Shown here piece by piece: positions 1 to 12,265 of a stretch of DNA of 64,000 nt. Below the pieces are notes generated by a model, which saw only the letters and a program-made list of their open reading frames with translations, was not told the origin of the DNA and made no database searches. Position 1 is the stretch's first letter, and every line of letters begins with the position of its first letter. Origin of the DNA: Gnetum montanum (Eukaryota; Streptophyta; Gnetopsida; Gnetales; Gnetaceae); contig MNCI01018932.1 in assembly GCA_015680685.1 (NCBI GenBank), positions 559,201 through 623,200 on the forward strand, written 5' to 3'. The position numbers and the translations under genes are program-made.

Positions 1-247
1 CTTTTATTCTTGTTCTAGGTGAGTAATTCCATAAAAAACAAAAAATAATAAAAATATTATGCCTCAATCACACTTAACCATACAATTGCATTCCACAAGT
101 GGTACTGGGAAGACAACAAATGAACAATAAGCATACACTGTTTAGATCTAGTGTACTTTATACTTATATTCTATGGAATTTGATTGGATTGCATGTGAAC
201 ACTTGTGATTCGTATGGTTGGGCATAGGGATACCTTGCCACTCATCA
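1..247 (+). repeat. 3' part of the 5' LTR of element A
   Basis: Aligns with 9242-9487 with scattered, mostly transition differences. It ends in GGTACCTTGCCA followed by CTCATCA, the LTR terminus shared by every Athila-type copy in the window. Only the downstream (R/U5) part is present; the promoter part lies outside the window. Confidence 0.9.
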
Positions 248-268
248 TTGGCACCATTGCTGAGGACT
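248..268 (+). other. Primer-binding site of element A (tRNA-Asp-like)
   Basis: TTGGCACCATTGCTGAGGAC follows the LTR end directly. Plant tRNA-Asp ends in CCCCGGCAACGGCGCCA, whose complement starts TGGCGCCGTTGCCGGGG. The site differs from it by C-to-T and G-to-A changes, as expected from decay of methylated cytosines. Primer sites matching tRNA-Asp are typical of Athila elements. Confidence 0.8.
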
Positions 269-404
269 GTAGTTCTTCATGTGCTATCTAAACCTAGTGA
301 AACTTAGTAACCTCGTTGTTAGAACCATAAGAGTCAAATCCTATAAAAACAAAAATTATTATCATTAAATTAAATCTCAATTTCACACTGTTTATTAACA
401 CAAA

Positions 405-2700
405 ATGTCTTCTTCTCACAGGAGCCCATCTTTACCTAGGGTAGTTCAGGTGCCTCAGCAATACCGAGTGGTGTATGCTCATCTCAATGAGCATGTACCA
501 GACTTCACCTTCATCTTACATCAAGATGAACTAATGCAGTGGCATGATATGGAAGGTAACATTTTGTTGCCACCTAACCAATATGTTCCAGCAATGCTTC
601 AACTAATGCTTGCACGACACAGGCTTCAACATCTCCATGGAGAATACGAGATGCGAGTTCCCAACTCAAGGGATTATCATCTCACTAAAGTAAAAAAATT
701 AAGGAATAAATAGTAGGGCATTAGCATGAGCTTATGAAGGACAAGGGGTCAAATATCTTTCCACCTCCACTTGGCCTGATTGATGAAGGTAACCACTTCT
801 TTAGTGATTCTCCTCTCTTTAAGTTTGTTCAAGGAGTCCTCAACCAGAATGTACAATCCACAACCCATAATCTAGGTTCTGATCAAAATGGATCTAATGA
901 TAAAAATGGATCTAGAGAAGAAAGTTAAGAAAAGGGGGATAAAGGAGATCATAATCACGATCGTGGTCATAAGCATCAAAGGAAGGGTGATAGACGTCAG
1001 TGCGAAGGAAGTTGGCCTTTTCTTCCCTCTCATCGTCATCGTCTTCTTCTTCATCTAGTTTAGATCATGGTCAAAAAATAAATAATCATGATGGAGGTGA
1101 CCAACAAGACCAAAATAATAGAAGGGACCATTGAGACAGTCGTGACCAAAGACATGGGCAATCCAGAGAGGCCCATCCTCAAAAAAGAAGGGTTAGTAGA
1201 AAACATCATAGGCACCACCATCATGGACTTGATAAACCTCTACTTGATACTTGGGACATGTTGAATATTGTAGAGTCTATGAGGATTTCAATAAGGAATG
1301 TGAAGGACAATAGAATAAAGAGTCTAGATATGAATAACATTCCTCAGTTCGAGGGAGGATATGATGCTAATCTGCAAAATCATCTCCAGGCATTCCAAGA
1401 TGCATGTGCCTTGAAAAATATTAAGAATGAATGGAAAAAGTTGAAATTATTTTCAACGACACTCATAAAGGAAGTAGAAAATTGGTATTGATCCTTGGAA
1501 CCAAAATCGATCAGGTGGTGGAGTATGATGTTGGAACTATTCAATGACAAATATCAAATGTACTCCCAAGTATCCAATCTAAGGAAATAAATTCAAGGGT
1601 GGAAACAAGGAAATCATGAGCCCTTGGATGCTACTATTGGCTGATACTACTCTCTATTACATAGGTGTCCCAACCATGGATACTCTCAACTTGATCAACT
1701 TTGCCATATCATAGATGGATTATGGTCTGAAACAAAAATAACCCTTGGCATCTATGCCCAAGGGAGATTGACAAAGTCAAGCACCCATAAAATCCAAAAA
1801 CTAATTGAGTAGATAGCCAAGGAGGAGGGAGAGTTGAGAAACTTTCAAAGTGTAGAAGAATACAATAGAGACCCTTCTATTTAAAAAAAAGGGTTAGATT
1901 TTGTGATAGTGAGGATGAATTCACTAGAGATGAGGTGGTTAATCAGAAAACCTTACTATTCCAGAAATTGCAATCAAAAATTATGGCTAAGGTTGATCAA
2001 TTATGGGACTCCATAGAAAATAGGTTTCAAGTTGTTTTCAAAATCACTGAAGAGTCTAAGAAGCAAAACAGTGACCTAGACTGTCAAAGACATAAGGAAG
2101 CTAAACGTACCATATCTAAGGGTAAAGGTAAAATGACTACAATAGAGATGGTTGTGGATAGTGATTTAGATGATGATGGTGGATGTGATGTTTTCCAGTA
2201 TGAACATCATAAGAAATGTTGTCTAGTTATATCACACTTGCAAGAATCTGGGGTGTATGTCTTATATCCACGACTTGCACAAAGGCAAACACTAAAAAAA
2301 TTGCCTTCTCCATAAGGCAACCCTCGACAGTTTCACCAACCATAGAAATACAATCCAAGTGAAACTCCTTCACAACCTCATGAATTATACTAGTAGAGAT
2401 AGCAACCACAATCGTGGGCATTGCCACCTCCAAGATAACAATACCCTTATTGGTAACCAGATTCCTACAGTTACTTTGTTTAGCAACCTTTATCTCCAAG
2501 GAACTCCTTTGGTCATATGGCTACTTACCAACCTCACCACAACCCTCCTAAAACATACCAATCATCCTATCCAAGGAGAGATGCCACCTACTACCCTCAT
2601 GCACCTCCTGTTCCTCTACCTACTCCTCCACCTCTTACACAACTACCCCTTGCTCCATCCATGCAAAGTGAATTACCTGCACAACCATAACAAATGAATG
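405..2700 (+). pseudogene. Broken gag of element A with proline-rich linker
   Basis: The ATG at 405 starts a frame (MSSSHRSPSLP...) that is collinear with gag of element E. It runs to 713 and then continues in other frames with stops. The conserved gag core lies at about 1300-1760, with WKKLKLF, LELFNDKYQ and an YYSLLH-like segment. A cysteine/histidine cluster lies at about 2185-2225 (GGCDVFQYEHHKKCC, then SHLQESGVY); it matches the compact zinc-knuckle-like motif of E, but one cysteine is lost. A proline-rich stretch at about 2570-2690 links gag to protease. The product would be the structural coat protein binding the element's RNA. Several frameshifts and stops make it non-functional. Confidence 0.8.
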
Positions 2701-2949
2701 CTACAAGGATAGTTAATTTGCAATTGGTTAACCCATCCAGCTAGTCAAAATCATGAATAAAGAAAGGATCCTTCTTCTGACCTTGCAGTCCACCAAAGCC
2801 CTTAGACACATTAGTGGTTGGTAATCCTACTCCTTCACCTTCCTCTGTTTCCTTTCTATTCGAGTCCCCTTCAAACCAAAATCCTTCTTGAATCCATATT
2901 GTAATGCTAACACATGTTGTATCCAATTGGATTTGAGTTGGTAATCTAC

Positions 2950-3420
2950 CTAGAAAATTAGATGATTCTAGAAGTCTCCTAGTTTACTTGAAAATTGCTA
3001 GGAATGAGCCTTGTAAAGCTCTTCTTAACTTTGGTTTCAGTGTTAATTTGATCTTGCATTAGATGTACATAATTTGGAACCTTCCTCCTTTGAAAATGAG
3101 CAACATCTAGTTGGAACTAATGGACTAGTCCATCACTGTTCCATTGGGATTGGTTGAGAAAATCATCACCACCATTTGTAGGTGGTCATATCCTATTGAT
3201 TTCCTAGTAATCAAAGTGAAGAATTACAAGGGGAACTCTCCAATTATTATGGGAAGGACATGGATAAGTACTATCGATGCCAAAATGGGCATTAGAGATC
3301 TTTCTTTGGAAATATCAAAAGAAAAAGCATGTGGAAGGATCGAGAAGAAGAGAGTTCCATGTAGCACATACAATGATTCAGGGTGCCATTGTATGCAGAA
3401 TTTATGATCAATAAAGCAAA
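2950..3420 (+). pseudogene. Broken retropepsin-like protease of element A
   Basis: The segment contains LGLVEKIITTICRWSYPIDF and IIMGRTWISTIDA, collinear with E's protease (LGLVEDIITTVCGWSYLVDF, IIMGRAWLSTVDA). The active-site block upstream reads LLNFGFSVNLI where E has LLDSGSGFNLI, so the catalytic Asp-Ser-Gly is lost. A stop precedes the conserved second half at 3144. The protease would cut the Gag-Pol polyprotein; this copy cannot. Confidence 0.75.
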
Positions 3421-3899
3421 CATCTATCTCTACATGCAAGAAATGTACACCAGAAGCTGATATCCAGAGATGTCTATACGTAGTAGCCACAAAACAAGAG
3501 GGCACATAGTGGCTGATAGCTGATGCTAACAGTAGTACATTATGCATGGAACCAACTGAGGGACGAATGTATGAGTGCGTTGCAAGTATGGATGAACTCA
3601 AGCAAGTTCACCACCAGCTCTATGAAGAAGTAAATGATTATGTTGATTGGGATGAGCTAGAAATTCTTGATAATTTTAAATAAGAGCCCCTTACATTGAA
3701 GATGCTACTGGCTAGAATGGAATACGTATTTTTGAAAAATGGGAGGTCAATTATCATTAATTTTAGGTTTGCTACAAAACAGAAGAAAAATTTAATAAAA
3801 TTTATGGAAAGTGGTTAGTAGCCTTTGTTTGGTGATATTCCAAGCTCACTGGGATAGATCCAAGAATATGCTAGAACAAGATATACACCAACCCCACCG

Positions 3900-5190
3900 T
3901 CAAGCCAAAATGACAACCACATCAATGTTTGAATCCCAAGTTAAAATAGATTATCCAAGAGGAGATTGAACAAATTCTGAAAGTAGGATTCATTTACCCT
4001 ATTGTAGATAGTGAGTGGGTCAACCCACTCGTGATCATGCCAAAGAAAGTAGGCAAATGACAGGTGTGCATTGACTTCCAATTGCTCAACATGACAACTT
4101 TCAAGAATCGTTTTCCATTATCTTTTGTTGATCAAGTACTGGACATCATGATAGGGCATAGCTTTTATAGCTTTTTGGATGGTTATAGTGGCTATAACCA
4201 AATCTAAATTGCACCAGAGGAGTAGGCAAAGACAAATTTCACAGTCCTTGGAGGACTTTTTCTTACCATCAAATGCCATTTGGTCTATGTAATGCCCCAG
4301 CCACATTTCAATGATTAGTTCTCAACATTTTCCAACAATAGATTGATAGTGAGATAGAAGTCTTTACGGATGATTTTTCTACCTATGGAGCTATGTTAGA
4401 GAAAGCCTTGGACCATCTTGAGTAGGTGTTAAAGAGATGTGTCAAACCAAACCTCTGGCTTAATTGGGAAAAGAGTTATCTTATGGTCTATGAAGGCATA
4501 GTCTTGGGGCATTACATCCCAAAAGCAGGAATTAAGGTGGATCCTAAAAAAATAAGGATCATCCAAGGAATAACCTACCAACCTAAAATATTCAAAGAAG
4601 TTTGGTCATTCCTTGGTCATACTGGCTATTACCGACGATTCATTGAGAATTTTTCCAAAATCACCAAGCTATTGGTAGAATTGATAAAAAAGGATGCATT
4701 GTTTGTCTAGACCCCTGCCTATGAATCAGCATTTCAATAATTGAAGAAAATTCTTGTTGAAACTCCTATTCTTCAAACACCAAATTGGTCTAGACCATTT
4801 CATGTGATGACCGATGCATCAAATTATTCTTTGGGGGAAGTGTTTATGCAGATGGATGATAAAAAATATCCATATTACATTAACTATGCAAGCCAAAGCA
4901 TTGTAGGTGAACAACCATAGAAAATAAGTTGATGGAAATGGTGTTTGATTTATAGAAGTTCAAGCACCATGTGCTTGGCTACAAAGTGTTTGTGCACACA
5001 GATCATAGCACCATCAGATTTCTAATGAACAAACCAATGGTGAGCCCCTATGTCATATGGTGGCTTGTGATTTTGTAGGAATTCAATCTCATGATGGTAT
5101 ATTGTAAAGGTGTGGAGAATGTGATTGCGGATCACTTATTGCAACTAATATGGGATGACAAGAAGAAAGAAAGCCCTTTATTTGATCAAT
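3900..5190 (+). pseudogene. Broken reverse transcriptase and RNase H of element A
   Basis: RT fingers and palm run from about 3930: GFIYPIVDSEWVNPLV, then PLSFVDQVLD and YSFLDGYSGYNQI. The catalytic YxDD-type motif appears as FTDDFSTYG near 4367-4393. The thumb/connection follows at 4426-4710 (EGIVLGHYIPKAGIKVD, SFLGHTGYYRRFIENFSK). RNase H begins near 4795 with FHVMTDASNYSLGEVFMQ and runs to about 5190. Stops are mainly TAG or TAA where glutamine or tryptophan is expected, and a frame change lies at about 4310. The wording of these motifs is that of the Athila clade. Confidence 0.85.
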
Positions 5191-5289
5191 TCCCTAATGA
5201 ATCTCTCCTTTTAGATGCTATTAATGTACAAATGCCTAATAAACCAAAATGGTACAACACCATCCTCACTTACCTACTCAAGTAAGAGT

Positions 5290-6490
5290 TTCCACAAGGG
5301 CTAGACAATAGAAAGAAATAATAGTTTCTTCATCGGGTCAAATATTTCATGGAGATTAATGAAACCCTTTACAAGGTTTGTCTCGATGGCCTGGTACATT
5401 GGTGTGTCCCTGATATAGATCAATTGTGCATTCTTTAGGATGCTCATGAAGGTCCTTGTAGGGGCCATTATGCTAGGAGATGCACAACCATAAAAATCCT
5501 CATGGTAGGGTATTATTGGCCAACAATCTTTAGAGATGCACACCAATTTTTCTACACTTGTGATCATTGCTAGAGGGATGATGAAATGACAACTTGAATG
5601 GAGGGGCCACAATAGTTGATACAACCTTTTGAGCCATTCAATATTTGGGGCATTGACTTTATGGTTCTCACCACACCTTTATCAAATGAAAAGGCATATA
5701 TCATAGTTGCAGTTGACAATTGTACCAAGTGGGTAGAAACAGTAGCTGTCATCGACTGTACATCCATCACTGCTACTTGGTTTGTACAAAAAAACATTGT
5801 AAATAGGTTTGGTATACCTCATGTGTTAATTTCTGATAATGGAACTCATTTTACAGGTGCCACTTTTTGAAAACTAATGCAATGCTTAGGGGTTGAACAT
5901 AAACTCACAACACCATATCACCCCCAAGGAAATGGTTAAGTTGAGGTCACTAATTGGGAGATTACAAAAATTGTAATGTGTACCATTAGCAAATACCAAA
6001 GGGACTGGAGCACTAAATTAAATGATGCCCTTTGGGCCTATCGCTCCACATGGAAGATTTTCATAGGTTATTCTCCCTATGAGCTTATGTATGGAAAACT
6101 ACCAACATTGCCCATCCAATCCAAGCTCCATACACTCTCTATATCCTATGACCTTGACATAGATCTAAGTCTAGCATAGAAATAATGATTAATGGGTATT
6201 AACTTACTAGAAAAAAATCAGTTAATGGTCCTATAATCCAACAAAATGCATAAGGCATTCAACAAGAAATGCTATGACCTCAAAATAAGAAAAGTCAAGT
6301 TTCAACTAGAAGACAAGGTTCTTTATTGGAATCTTGCACATGTATCCCAACAAACCAAATTTCAAACATTGTGGGATGGACCTTACATCATTGATGAGAA
6401 TTTTCTATTTGGGACCATGATTATCTACAAACTTGATAGCCTAGACAAAAACCAACTAGTTAACATTCAACAAATAAAAACCTTTCCATG
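5290..6490 (+). pseudogene. Broken integrase of element A
   Basis: The N-terminal part includes ARRCTTIKILM and YYWPTIF-type residues, where the zinc-binding HHCC module sits in the family. The catalytic core starts near 5616: FEPFNIWGIDFMVL, then KWVETVAVI and FGIPHVLISDNGTHFTGATF, which shows the first two acidic residues of the D,D,E triad. A third block, TPYHPQGNG followed by a stop and VEVTN, lies at about 5910-5955. A C-terminal segment is readable at 6246-6491 (FQLEDKVLYWN, KFQTLWDGPYII). The product would insert element cDNA into the genome. Stops and frameshifts disable it. Confidence 0.85.
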
Positions 6491-8602
6491 AGCCCAAGCC
6501 AACCAACACAACAAACACCTCATTAGATAGACAACCACACTCAATTTTTTGGATCTCTCCCTTCCAACTTAGTTTTGGGGGAGATGGCCACCCAAAGTAA
6601 CACCTTAGGTGGCTCCTTAGTTTTTGACCTTTTTGTTTTACACATTTTTGGTTTTACAACTTTTTGTTTTCATCTTCTTTGTTTTACATTTTTTGTTTTA
6701 CATATTTGTATTTTTAAGGTTATTGGTTTTCCTTAGTTTTTGTTTTACACCAATGTTAATATATTCAATATTTATTATCTACATTTTTACTTTCTTTTAT
6801 GATTATGTTTCTTGTGTTTGATGTGTTTCTCTACTCTTTTTGCTAATAAGGTGGTAGGTACAATGGTAATACACTACTCGATGGTGATATGCTTTATTTG
6901 TAATTTGATTGCTGATGCTTGGTTTCTGACTTTGAATGTCATTAATGATGACTACGACATGGTTTCTTTTCATGTAATAGGCAGTGAGTCCACATCATCC
7001 ACTCATTCACATACCCTATGATTTTCCTTGTTTTGGAAGCATGTAGTCTCTTATTCATTAATGCAACTTTAATAAATTGGTGACTTTCGTAGTTTCTAGA
7101 ATTGGGAAGAAATTAAAGGTTTGGATAGGGTTTGGCCTCAAAGAGATGGAGTATTCTTTCTATTTTTCTATTTTCCTATGTGTAGGAGTATTCTTGTAAG
7201 CTTCTCACCATTCCAAGTCATTTCACAATAGGAAGTCCAATAAGTTCTTGCATGGTGTGGTTGTCATCACAAAAAAAAGAAAGAAAAACATAGAGAAAGA
7301 AAGATGAAGATTCAAAGCATGCCCCTTGGAGCAAATAAATGCAAAAAATACATGGGTCTTTGCATGGTGTGATTCCCATTCAAGAAAGAACACATAGGAA
7401 TTCAAAGCACATCCCTTAGACCAAATAAAAAGGGATAAAAGCATTGGTTATGAGAGTTGTCTTGTCTCCTTTGACTAAGGCCCTTTCTAACTTCCTAGCT
7501 TCACTCCAATTTGGAATAGTGGTTATTTTGTGGAAGCATTCTTGTGTCTCAGGGGATGGACTTGCCTTAGAATGTCGATGCGAAGTCACTAAAAGTGGTT
7601 GGTTTTGATCTAGACTAAGGAAGGATCCTACCAAGTCAATTAATCATAAACTCCACAAGGGATTGCATGTGACCATAATTAGGAACTCCATTTCACTCTC
7701 TCTATCATCTATCTATGCTTTTCATGCCTCACCTCACTACTAGTTTCATGTTTTGATTCAATGTTTTGGTTTGATGTGGTGGGTTTCTCAGTCAGTTACT
7801 TTTGGCTTTTTGTACTTAACTTTTTGTAACCATTGATCATCCATGGTGCCCATGGGCTCCTTGGTTTGAAGATATGAAAGGGCATAAAAGGCCTATTCCT
7901 ACTTTGGGGAGGAACTAGTTGCATATCTTTTGGTTTGGTTAAGTTAAGTTCTTTACCCTTATACATTGTTACAATCAAATTCTTTTTATTTATCCTATCC
8001 ATGTTATCCAATTGTATGTGCCTTCACAACTATTTGTAATGAACTCCTTTTTATTGTTGTGAGTACCCTCTTTTTAGTACTCCTTGTGTCAAGCCTTTTT
8101 TAAATTATATGAATCACTTCTCTTGTTTAACCCATTTATCAGTCTTTCCACTAACAATATCAAGCAATCAATCTATCACAATCATAACTTGGTTAGATAA
8201 AATCACTGACAAGACAAGGTATTCATCCATTATCTATTGTACTATATATACTAATCCTTGGTTTTCTTGTGACTATAGTGGGAAGCGTGGACTAGAAGTG
8301 GAATTGTCGTCACCAAGGAGGATGCAACCATATCACTCACGAGAGGTTGTCCATGATCGTTGGATCTCTTCTACCTATCCTTCATTCTTCTATTTCCAAG
8401 AGGGGTTGGATGTCCTTTGAATCCATTCGTGTTCTTTCCTATTATCATGAACATCAATTTTGTACACAATTGTAATAATTAAGCACTTTTGTATTTGTAT
8501 GTTTTCTCTATGTCATTCTACATATTAGACAAATAAGTTCACACCCCCTAATATATTTTGTAAAGGACTTGTTCTTCTTCTTGTACTCAAGTATGAGTTT
8601 TC
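6491..8602 (+). other. 3' noncoding region of element A
   Basis: This stretch of about 2.1 kb between integrase and the terminal polypurine tract has no conserved coding frame. It begins with a polypurine-like GTTTTGGGGGAGATGGCC at 6572-6589, also seen just after the coding part of E and D. A block at 7878-7914 (GGGCATAAAAGG, then CTACTTTGGGGAGGA) recurs in B, D and E. T-rich runs fill 6600-6830. The accessory ORF that B and D carry near their 3' ends is absent. Confidence 0.6.
7248..7437 (+). repeat. Imperfect direct duplication in A's 3' noncoding region
   Basis: Two copies of a segment start with TTGCATGGTGTG (about 7248 and 7360) and each contain ATTCAAAGCA followed by CCCCTT or CATCCCTT and a run ending CAAATAAA. 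E has the same segment once at about 60128-60215, so A duplicated it. Confidence 0.6.
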
Positions 8603-8619
8603 ATTTAGTCATGGGGGTA
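8603..8619 (+). other. Polypurine tract of element A
   Basis: ATTTAGTCATGGGGGTA lies directly before the 3' LTR. The same TTTAGTCATGGGGGTA stands before the 3' LTR of E and, on the other strand, of B. In the family this resists RNase H and primes plus-strand DNA. Confidence 0.8.
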
Positions 8620-9487
8620 TGACATATCATGTTTTTCAATATTCTAATATCGGGGTGGCTATGATATCAAGTACATGATATTAGGTATGTAATATCATGG
8701 CCCAAGATGTGATATCATACATTTGATATTATAGGATTACTTACAAGTTTATAAATACAGTGCCCAGGCACATAATTGGGAGTAAGTTTTTGGTAGTCAA
8801 GTAGCAAAACTCTTGTAGTTTGTTTATTTGAAGTTAGAATATTTTCCAAGTGCCTATAGTAGGAGGCCTAAGTGTGAATAGATCTTTATTCAAGCATTGA
8901 TGTACGTGAGCACATCATTGTGTTGGCAATAAAGATGAACTCTTTAATCCATTCCTTGCAGCACTTGAGATTTTCTTTCCTATGCATTTACATATTCTTA
9001 TTTGATGCAATTTACATTAATGTTATTTATGTAGTAATTAATTTTGATCAATTAAGCAAATCATTAAATTACACAAGCATAACCCCTTTGAGCATACATG
9101 TGACACTTGGTAGGTTAGAAACGACTAGCATTTTATAGCCTAGTGGTGTTTGCACAATGTTAGGATGTGTCTGGGAAGTGGGAACAATTACAGACTATAG
9201 TTTACTTAGCAATTAATTACTCTTATCTTTAATCAGTGTTACTTTTATTCTTGTTCTAGGTGAGTAATTCTATAAAAACACAAAATAATAAAAATATTAT
9301 GCCTCAGTCACACTTAACCATATAATTACATTCCACAAGTGGGACTAGGAAGATAATGAATGAACAACATGCACACATTGTTTAGCTCTAGTATACTTAG
9401 TAATTATAATTTGTAGAATTCAACTGGATTGCATGTGAACACTTGTGATTTGTATGGTTAGGCATAGGGGTACCTTGCCACTCATCA
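8620..9487 (+). repeat. 3' LTR of element A
   Basis: Runs from TGACATATCATG to CTCATCA (868 bp). The start has decayed from the TGATGAG seen in E and B. Five or six GATATC/GATATT motifs lie between 8640 and 8735, upstream of a TATA box (TTTATAAATACAG, 8748-8760). A promoter-proximal CAATAAAGATGAA motif is shared with E's LTR. Confidence 0.85.
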
Positions 9488-9818
9488 ATTATGGAACTCC
9501 ATGGATAGTAGATTTCAAACTATCCTAAAAATTACTAAAGAGTCCAAAGAACAAGGTAGTGATCACGAGCACAGGAGGCATAAGGAAGCTGAATGTGCCA
9601 ATCAAAGAGGTAAGGGAAAGATTGTTGCAATAGAGGAAGTTGCAGGAAGTGAATCAAATGATGATGGTGGATGTGACATCAATCATTATGAACATCCTAA
9701 GGGATGTTATGCTATTATGTTACACTTACAAAGATCTGGAATATATGGTTTGAATCCACACTTAGCACAAAGGCAAACACCCAAAAGATTACCTTATCCT
9801 CAAGGCAATTCTGGGTAG
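9488..9818 (+). pseudogene. C-terminal gag fragment of element F
   Basis: A frame open to 9818 reads MDSRFQTILKITKESKEQ from 9501 and includes SNDDGGCDINHYEHPKGC and LHLQRSGIYGLNPHLAQRQ. It aligns with 1993-2320 of A and the equivalent of E. The zinc-knuckle-like motif has lost its second cysteine (CDIN in place of CEIC). The N-terminal part is cut away by insertion of A. Confidence 0.8.
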
Positions 9819-10439
9819 TTCCACCAACAACAACAATATTACCTAAGTGGAACTTCACTGCAACCATATGAGTAGTATCAACTATGGTAGCAGCCATAGT
9901 CATGGGCACTAACACTACCAAGGTAGCAATCCCCTTATAGATAACCTAATCCATATGGGTACTATGTTTAGCAACCCTTGTTTTCACGTGACTCTTCTAG
10001 TCACATTTCTACTTTCCAATCTCACTACCATCCATCTAATTATTATTGAACTCATTCTCCACATACAAGGAGGAATACCACCTTTTAGCCTTATCCTCCT
10101 CCTGTTCCTACACATCTTCCTCCTCCCTCAACACAACTACCACCTACTCCATCTATGTAAGGTGAACTTCTAGCTCAATCATAATAGCGCAATGTTACCA
10201 AAGCCATTAATCTACAACTAGTTCATCAACTAAGTGGTTTGGACACTTGATCAAAGAAAAGACCTTTCTTCAAATCCCATAGTCTACCTAAGCCCTCACA
10301 TACACCTACAGTTGGCAACCATGTTTCTCCATCTCCCTTTGTACCAAATTCTTTCAAGTTTCCTTCAAACCAAATACCACCTAGGATCCATATTGTTATG
10401 CTTACTCATGTCAAATTTGATTAGATCCATGCTAGAAAC

Positions 10440-10785
10440 CTTCCTAGAAAATTACCAAATTTTGGGAGTCCTCTTATTTATTTGCAGATTACTAGGAATG
10501 AATCATGTAAAGATCTTCTTGATTCAGGTTCCAATGTCAACCTAATTTCTCATGAGATGTATACTACATGGAACTTGCCACCTCTCAAGAAGAGAAATAT
10601 CATATTAGAATTGGTAGACCAATCCATCACTTTTTCATTGAGACTAGTAGAAGACATTATGACCATTGTTTGTGGGTGGTCTTATCTTGTTGATTTCCTG
10701 GTAATCAAGGTGAAGAACTACAAAGGGGACTTTCCCAATCATCATGGGAAGGACATGGCTAAGCAACATTAATGCAAAAACTAGC
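10440..10785 (+). pseudogene. Protease fragment of element F
   Basis: The frame at 10482-10772 contains the retropepsin active site LLDSGSNVNLISHEMY and then IMTIVCGWSYLVDFLVIKVK, matching E's protease. The Asp-Ser-Gly triad is intact here, unlike in A and D. Homology stops just after the HHGKDMAKQH segment, where a deletion joins it to LTR sequence. Confidence 0.8.
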
Positions 10786-10849
10786 ATCAAAGGTCTTTTA
10801 CACTTAGCAATAGAGTGAATGCCTCCAATTTGATATTGAATAGTTGAAA

Positions 10850-11514
10850 AGAATTTTATTTGAGTGGATTGTACTTGGGCACAATTCATGAATGGTAATA
10901 AAGATCAAGATTATTTTCCATCATTGCAGCATTCAATTAGTTTCTTTTTTTACTTAACTAATTTATTTACTTAGTTTAATTGTAATTTCTTTAATATGCT
11001 TACTTTATTATAGTTGTTTACATTTCTAAAATACTTTACTTTTCACATTTACTAGTAAGGTGGAAGGAGTACAATTGGTTTCAAGCCTATAGGTGTAATC
11101 GTTTGGTAATCCTAGTAGTGTTATTGCTTGGTTTTTCCAATAGCATAATACATGGTAATCCAGTAACAGTTACATGAGCCCAAGACTTGTATGGCAAGCC
11201 AAGAACAATTGCTCATCATCATAGGATAGAGTAGATTTGCATTTCTATTATCACTTAAACTTAGAATTAATTCTCGTTTTCAATATGTTTGCACTTAGAA
11301 TTAACATCAACCAACAACATCTAGATATCATATGCCTCACTTAGAGTTAAACCATACACTTGCACTTCACTAACTCAAAGTGGGAAGACAATGATCATGA
11401 ATCGATTATCAACTTCTAGCATACTTACATTTTCCATCCATGAATTATGATCTAGTCGTGCATGTGTGCTCATGACTTGTATAGTAGAGTGTTGGAATAC
11501 CCTACCACTCATCA
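10850..11514 (+). repeat. Truncated 3' LTR of element F
   Basis: Similarity to the E and A LTRs begins near TTTATTTGAGTGG (about 10855; E has TTTATTTGAGCAG) and includes GGTAATAAAGATCAAG. It ends in CCCTACCACTCATCA. The upstream promoter part is missing, so the deletion removed everything between protease and this point. Confidence 0.7.
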
Positions 11515-12195
11515 CTAGTCATTGAGCCTTCTTGTCTATAATTGTTGGATGGGCTTTGAGTTATTTGATACTCATGATACCTACTTTACTCTCAACAATT
11601 GGGAAGTATATGAACAAAGATTGATGTTTTAAGAATATTGCTTCTTTGAAACTAGAAAGAGTATAGAGAGTATGCCTTATTAGTGGTTCGAAGGTTGCTT
11701 CCCTTTTAGAATGGAAGTAAAAGAAATATGAAGATTACATCACAAAACAAAAATATGTAGGCTATTGGGGCTTTAGCCATTAGCTTTGACATTACCCCTA
11801 CTATATGGATAATGGGGTATAGGGTTAGATACATGTGGAAGAGGGGTGTCTCTTAGCTCTCTTGATGTGAGTGCTAGTGCTCTCTATAATGTTTTGTGTA
11901 TATGTATGTATTGAGATGTAGCCCATTTTTAGTCCATTATAGAATATTTGAAAACTTTAGAACTCAAAGGTCATGTGGGGTAGTACTTCTGTAGAGTAGT
12001 ATTATTACATTTGAGTACTTTTTCCCCTCTCTCCCCTCAACCTTAGTTCTAGTAGGTAATGTTAAGTTATGGGCAAATGATGAAACATAAGAGTAACTAC
12101 CATGTGTACCTTATGAGAGATTTAAACTCATGAGCTAACAAAAGAATATCCTTTTCCCATTTGTTAAGTGAAACTACTCTAATTTTATTTTACAA
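11515..12195. other. Low-copy spacer, no gene seen
   Basis: The sequence right of element F has no match elsewhere in the window and no long frame. A short inverse-oriented tRNA-like B-box resemblance (GAGTTTAAATCTC on the - strand, about 12107-12119) is too weak to call. Confidence 0.4.
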
Positions 12196-12265
12196 TGAGG
12201 TTTTAACCTATTGGTAAGGCTCTTAATTTGGTAACTTTAAGTTATGGGTTAAATTCTAGGGAGCA
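12196..12265 (+). repeat. tRNA-derived (SINE-like) fragment
   Basis: TTTAACCTATTGGTAAGGC resembles a tRNA A box, and GGGTTAAATTCTAGG, about 35 bases later, resembles a B box (consensus GGTTCRANNCC). The spacing is right for an internal RNA polymerase III promoter. No clover-leaf with a recognisable anticodon is obvious, so a decayed SINE is more likely than a tRNA gene. The 3' tail is not clearly delimited. Confidence 0.35.

Larger units (their letters stand above)
1..9487 (+). mobile_element. Athila-type Ty3/gypsy LTR retrotransposon A (left end outside window)
   Basis: The first 247 bases match the end of the LTR at 8620-9487, so the window opens inside the 5' LTR; by alignment that LTR starts about 620 bases upstream, giving an element of about 10.1 kb. 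Order on the + strand is LTR, primer site, gag, protease, RT, RNase H, integrase, 3' noncoding region, polypurine tract, LTR. Athila assignment rests on RT/integrase motifs such as LKRCVKPNLWLNWEK, EGIVLGH and IWGIDFM and on the tRNA-Asp-like primer site. All frames are interrupted, so it is dead. The right flank is gag of related element F; the flanking 5 bases are ATTAT, but the matching left copy is outside the window. Confidence 0.9.
9488..11514 (+). mobile_element. Element F: internally deleted Athila-type copy interrupted by A
   Basis: Starting exactly at A's right border, the sequence resumes inside a gag gene (compare 9488 on with 1993 on). It passes through a proline-rich linker and protease to about 10785, then jumps into LTR-like sequence ending in CCACTCATCA at 11514. 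RT, RNase H, integrase and the start of the 3' LTR are missing. The left part of F lies outside the window, beyond A. Confidence 0.8.

Noticed and set aside
12196-12265. A functional tRNA gene
   Set aside because: A and B boxes are recognisable, but no acceptor stem or anticodon loop could be built.
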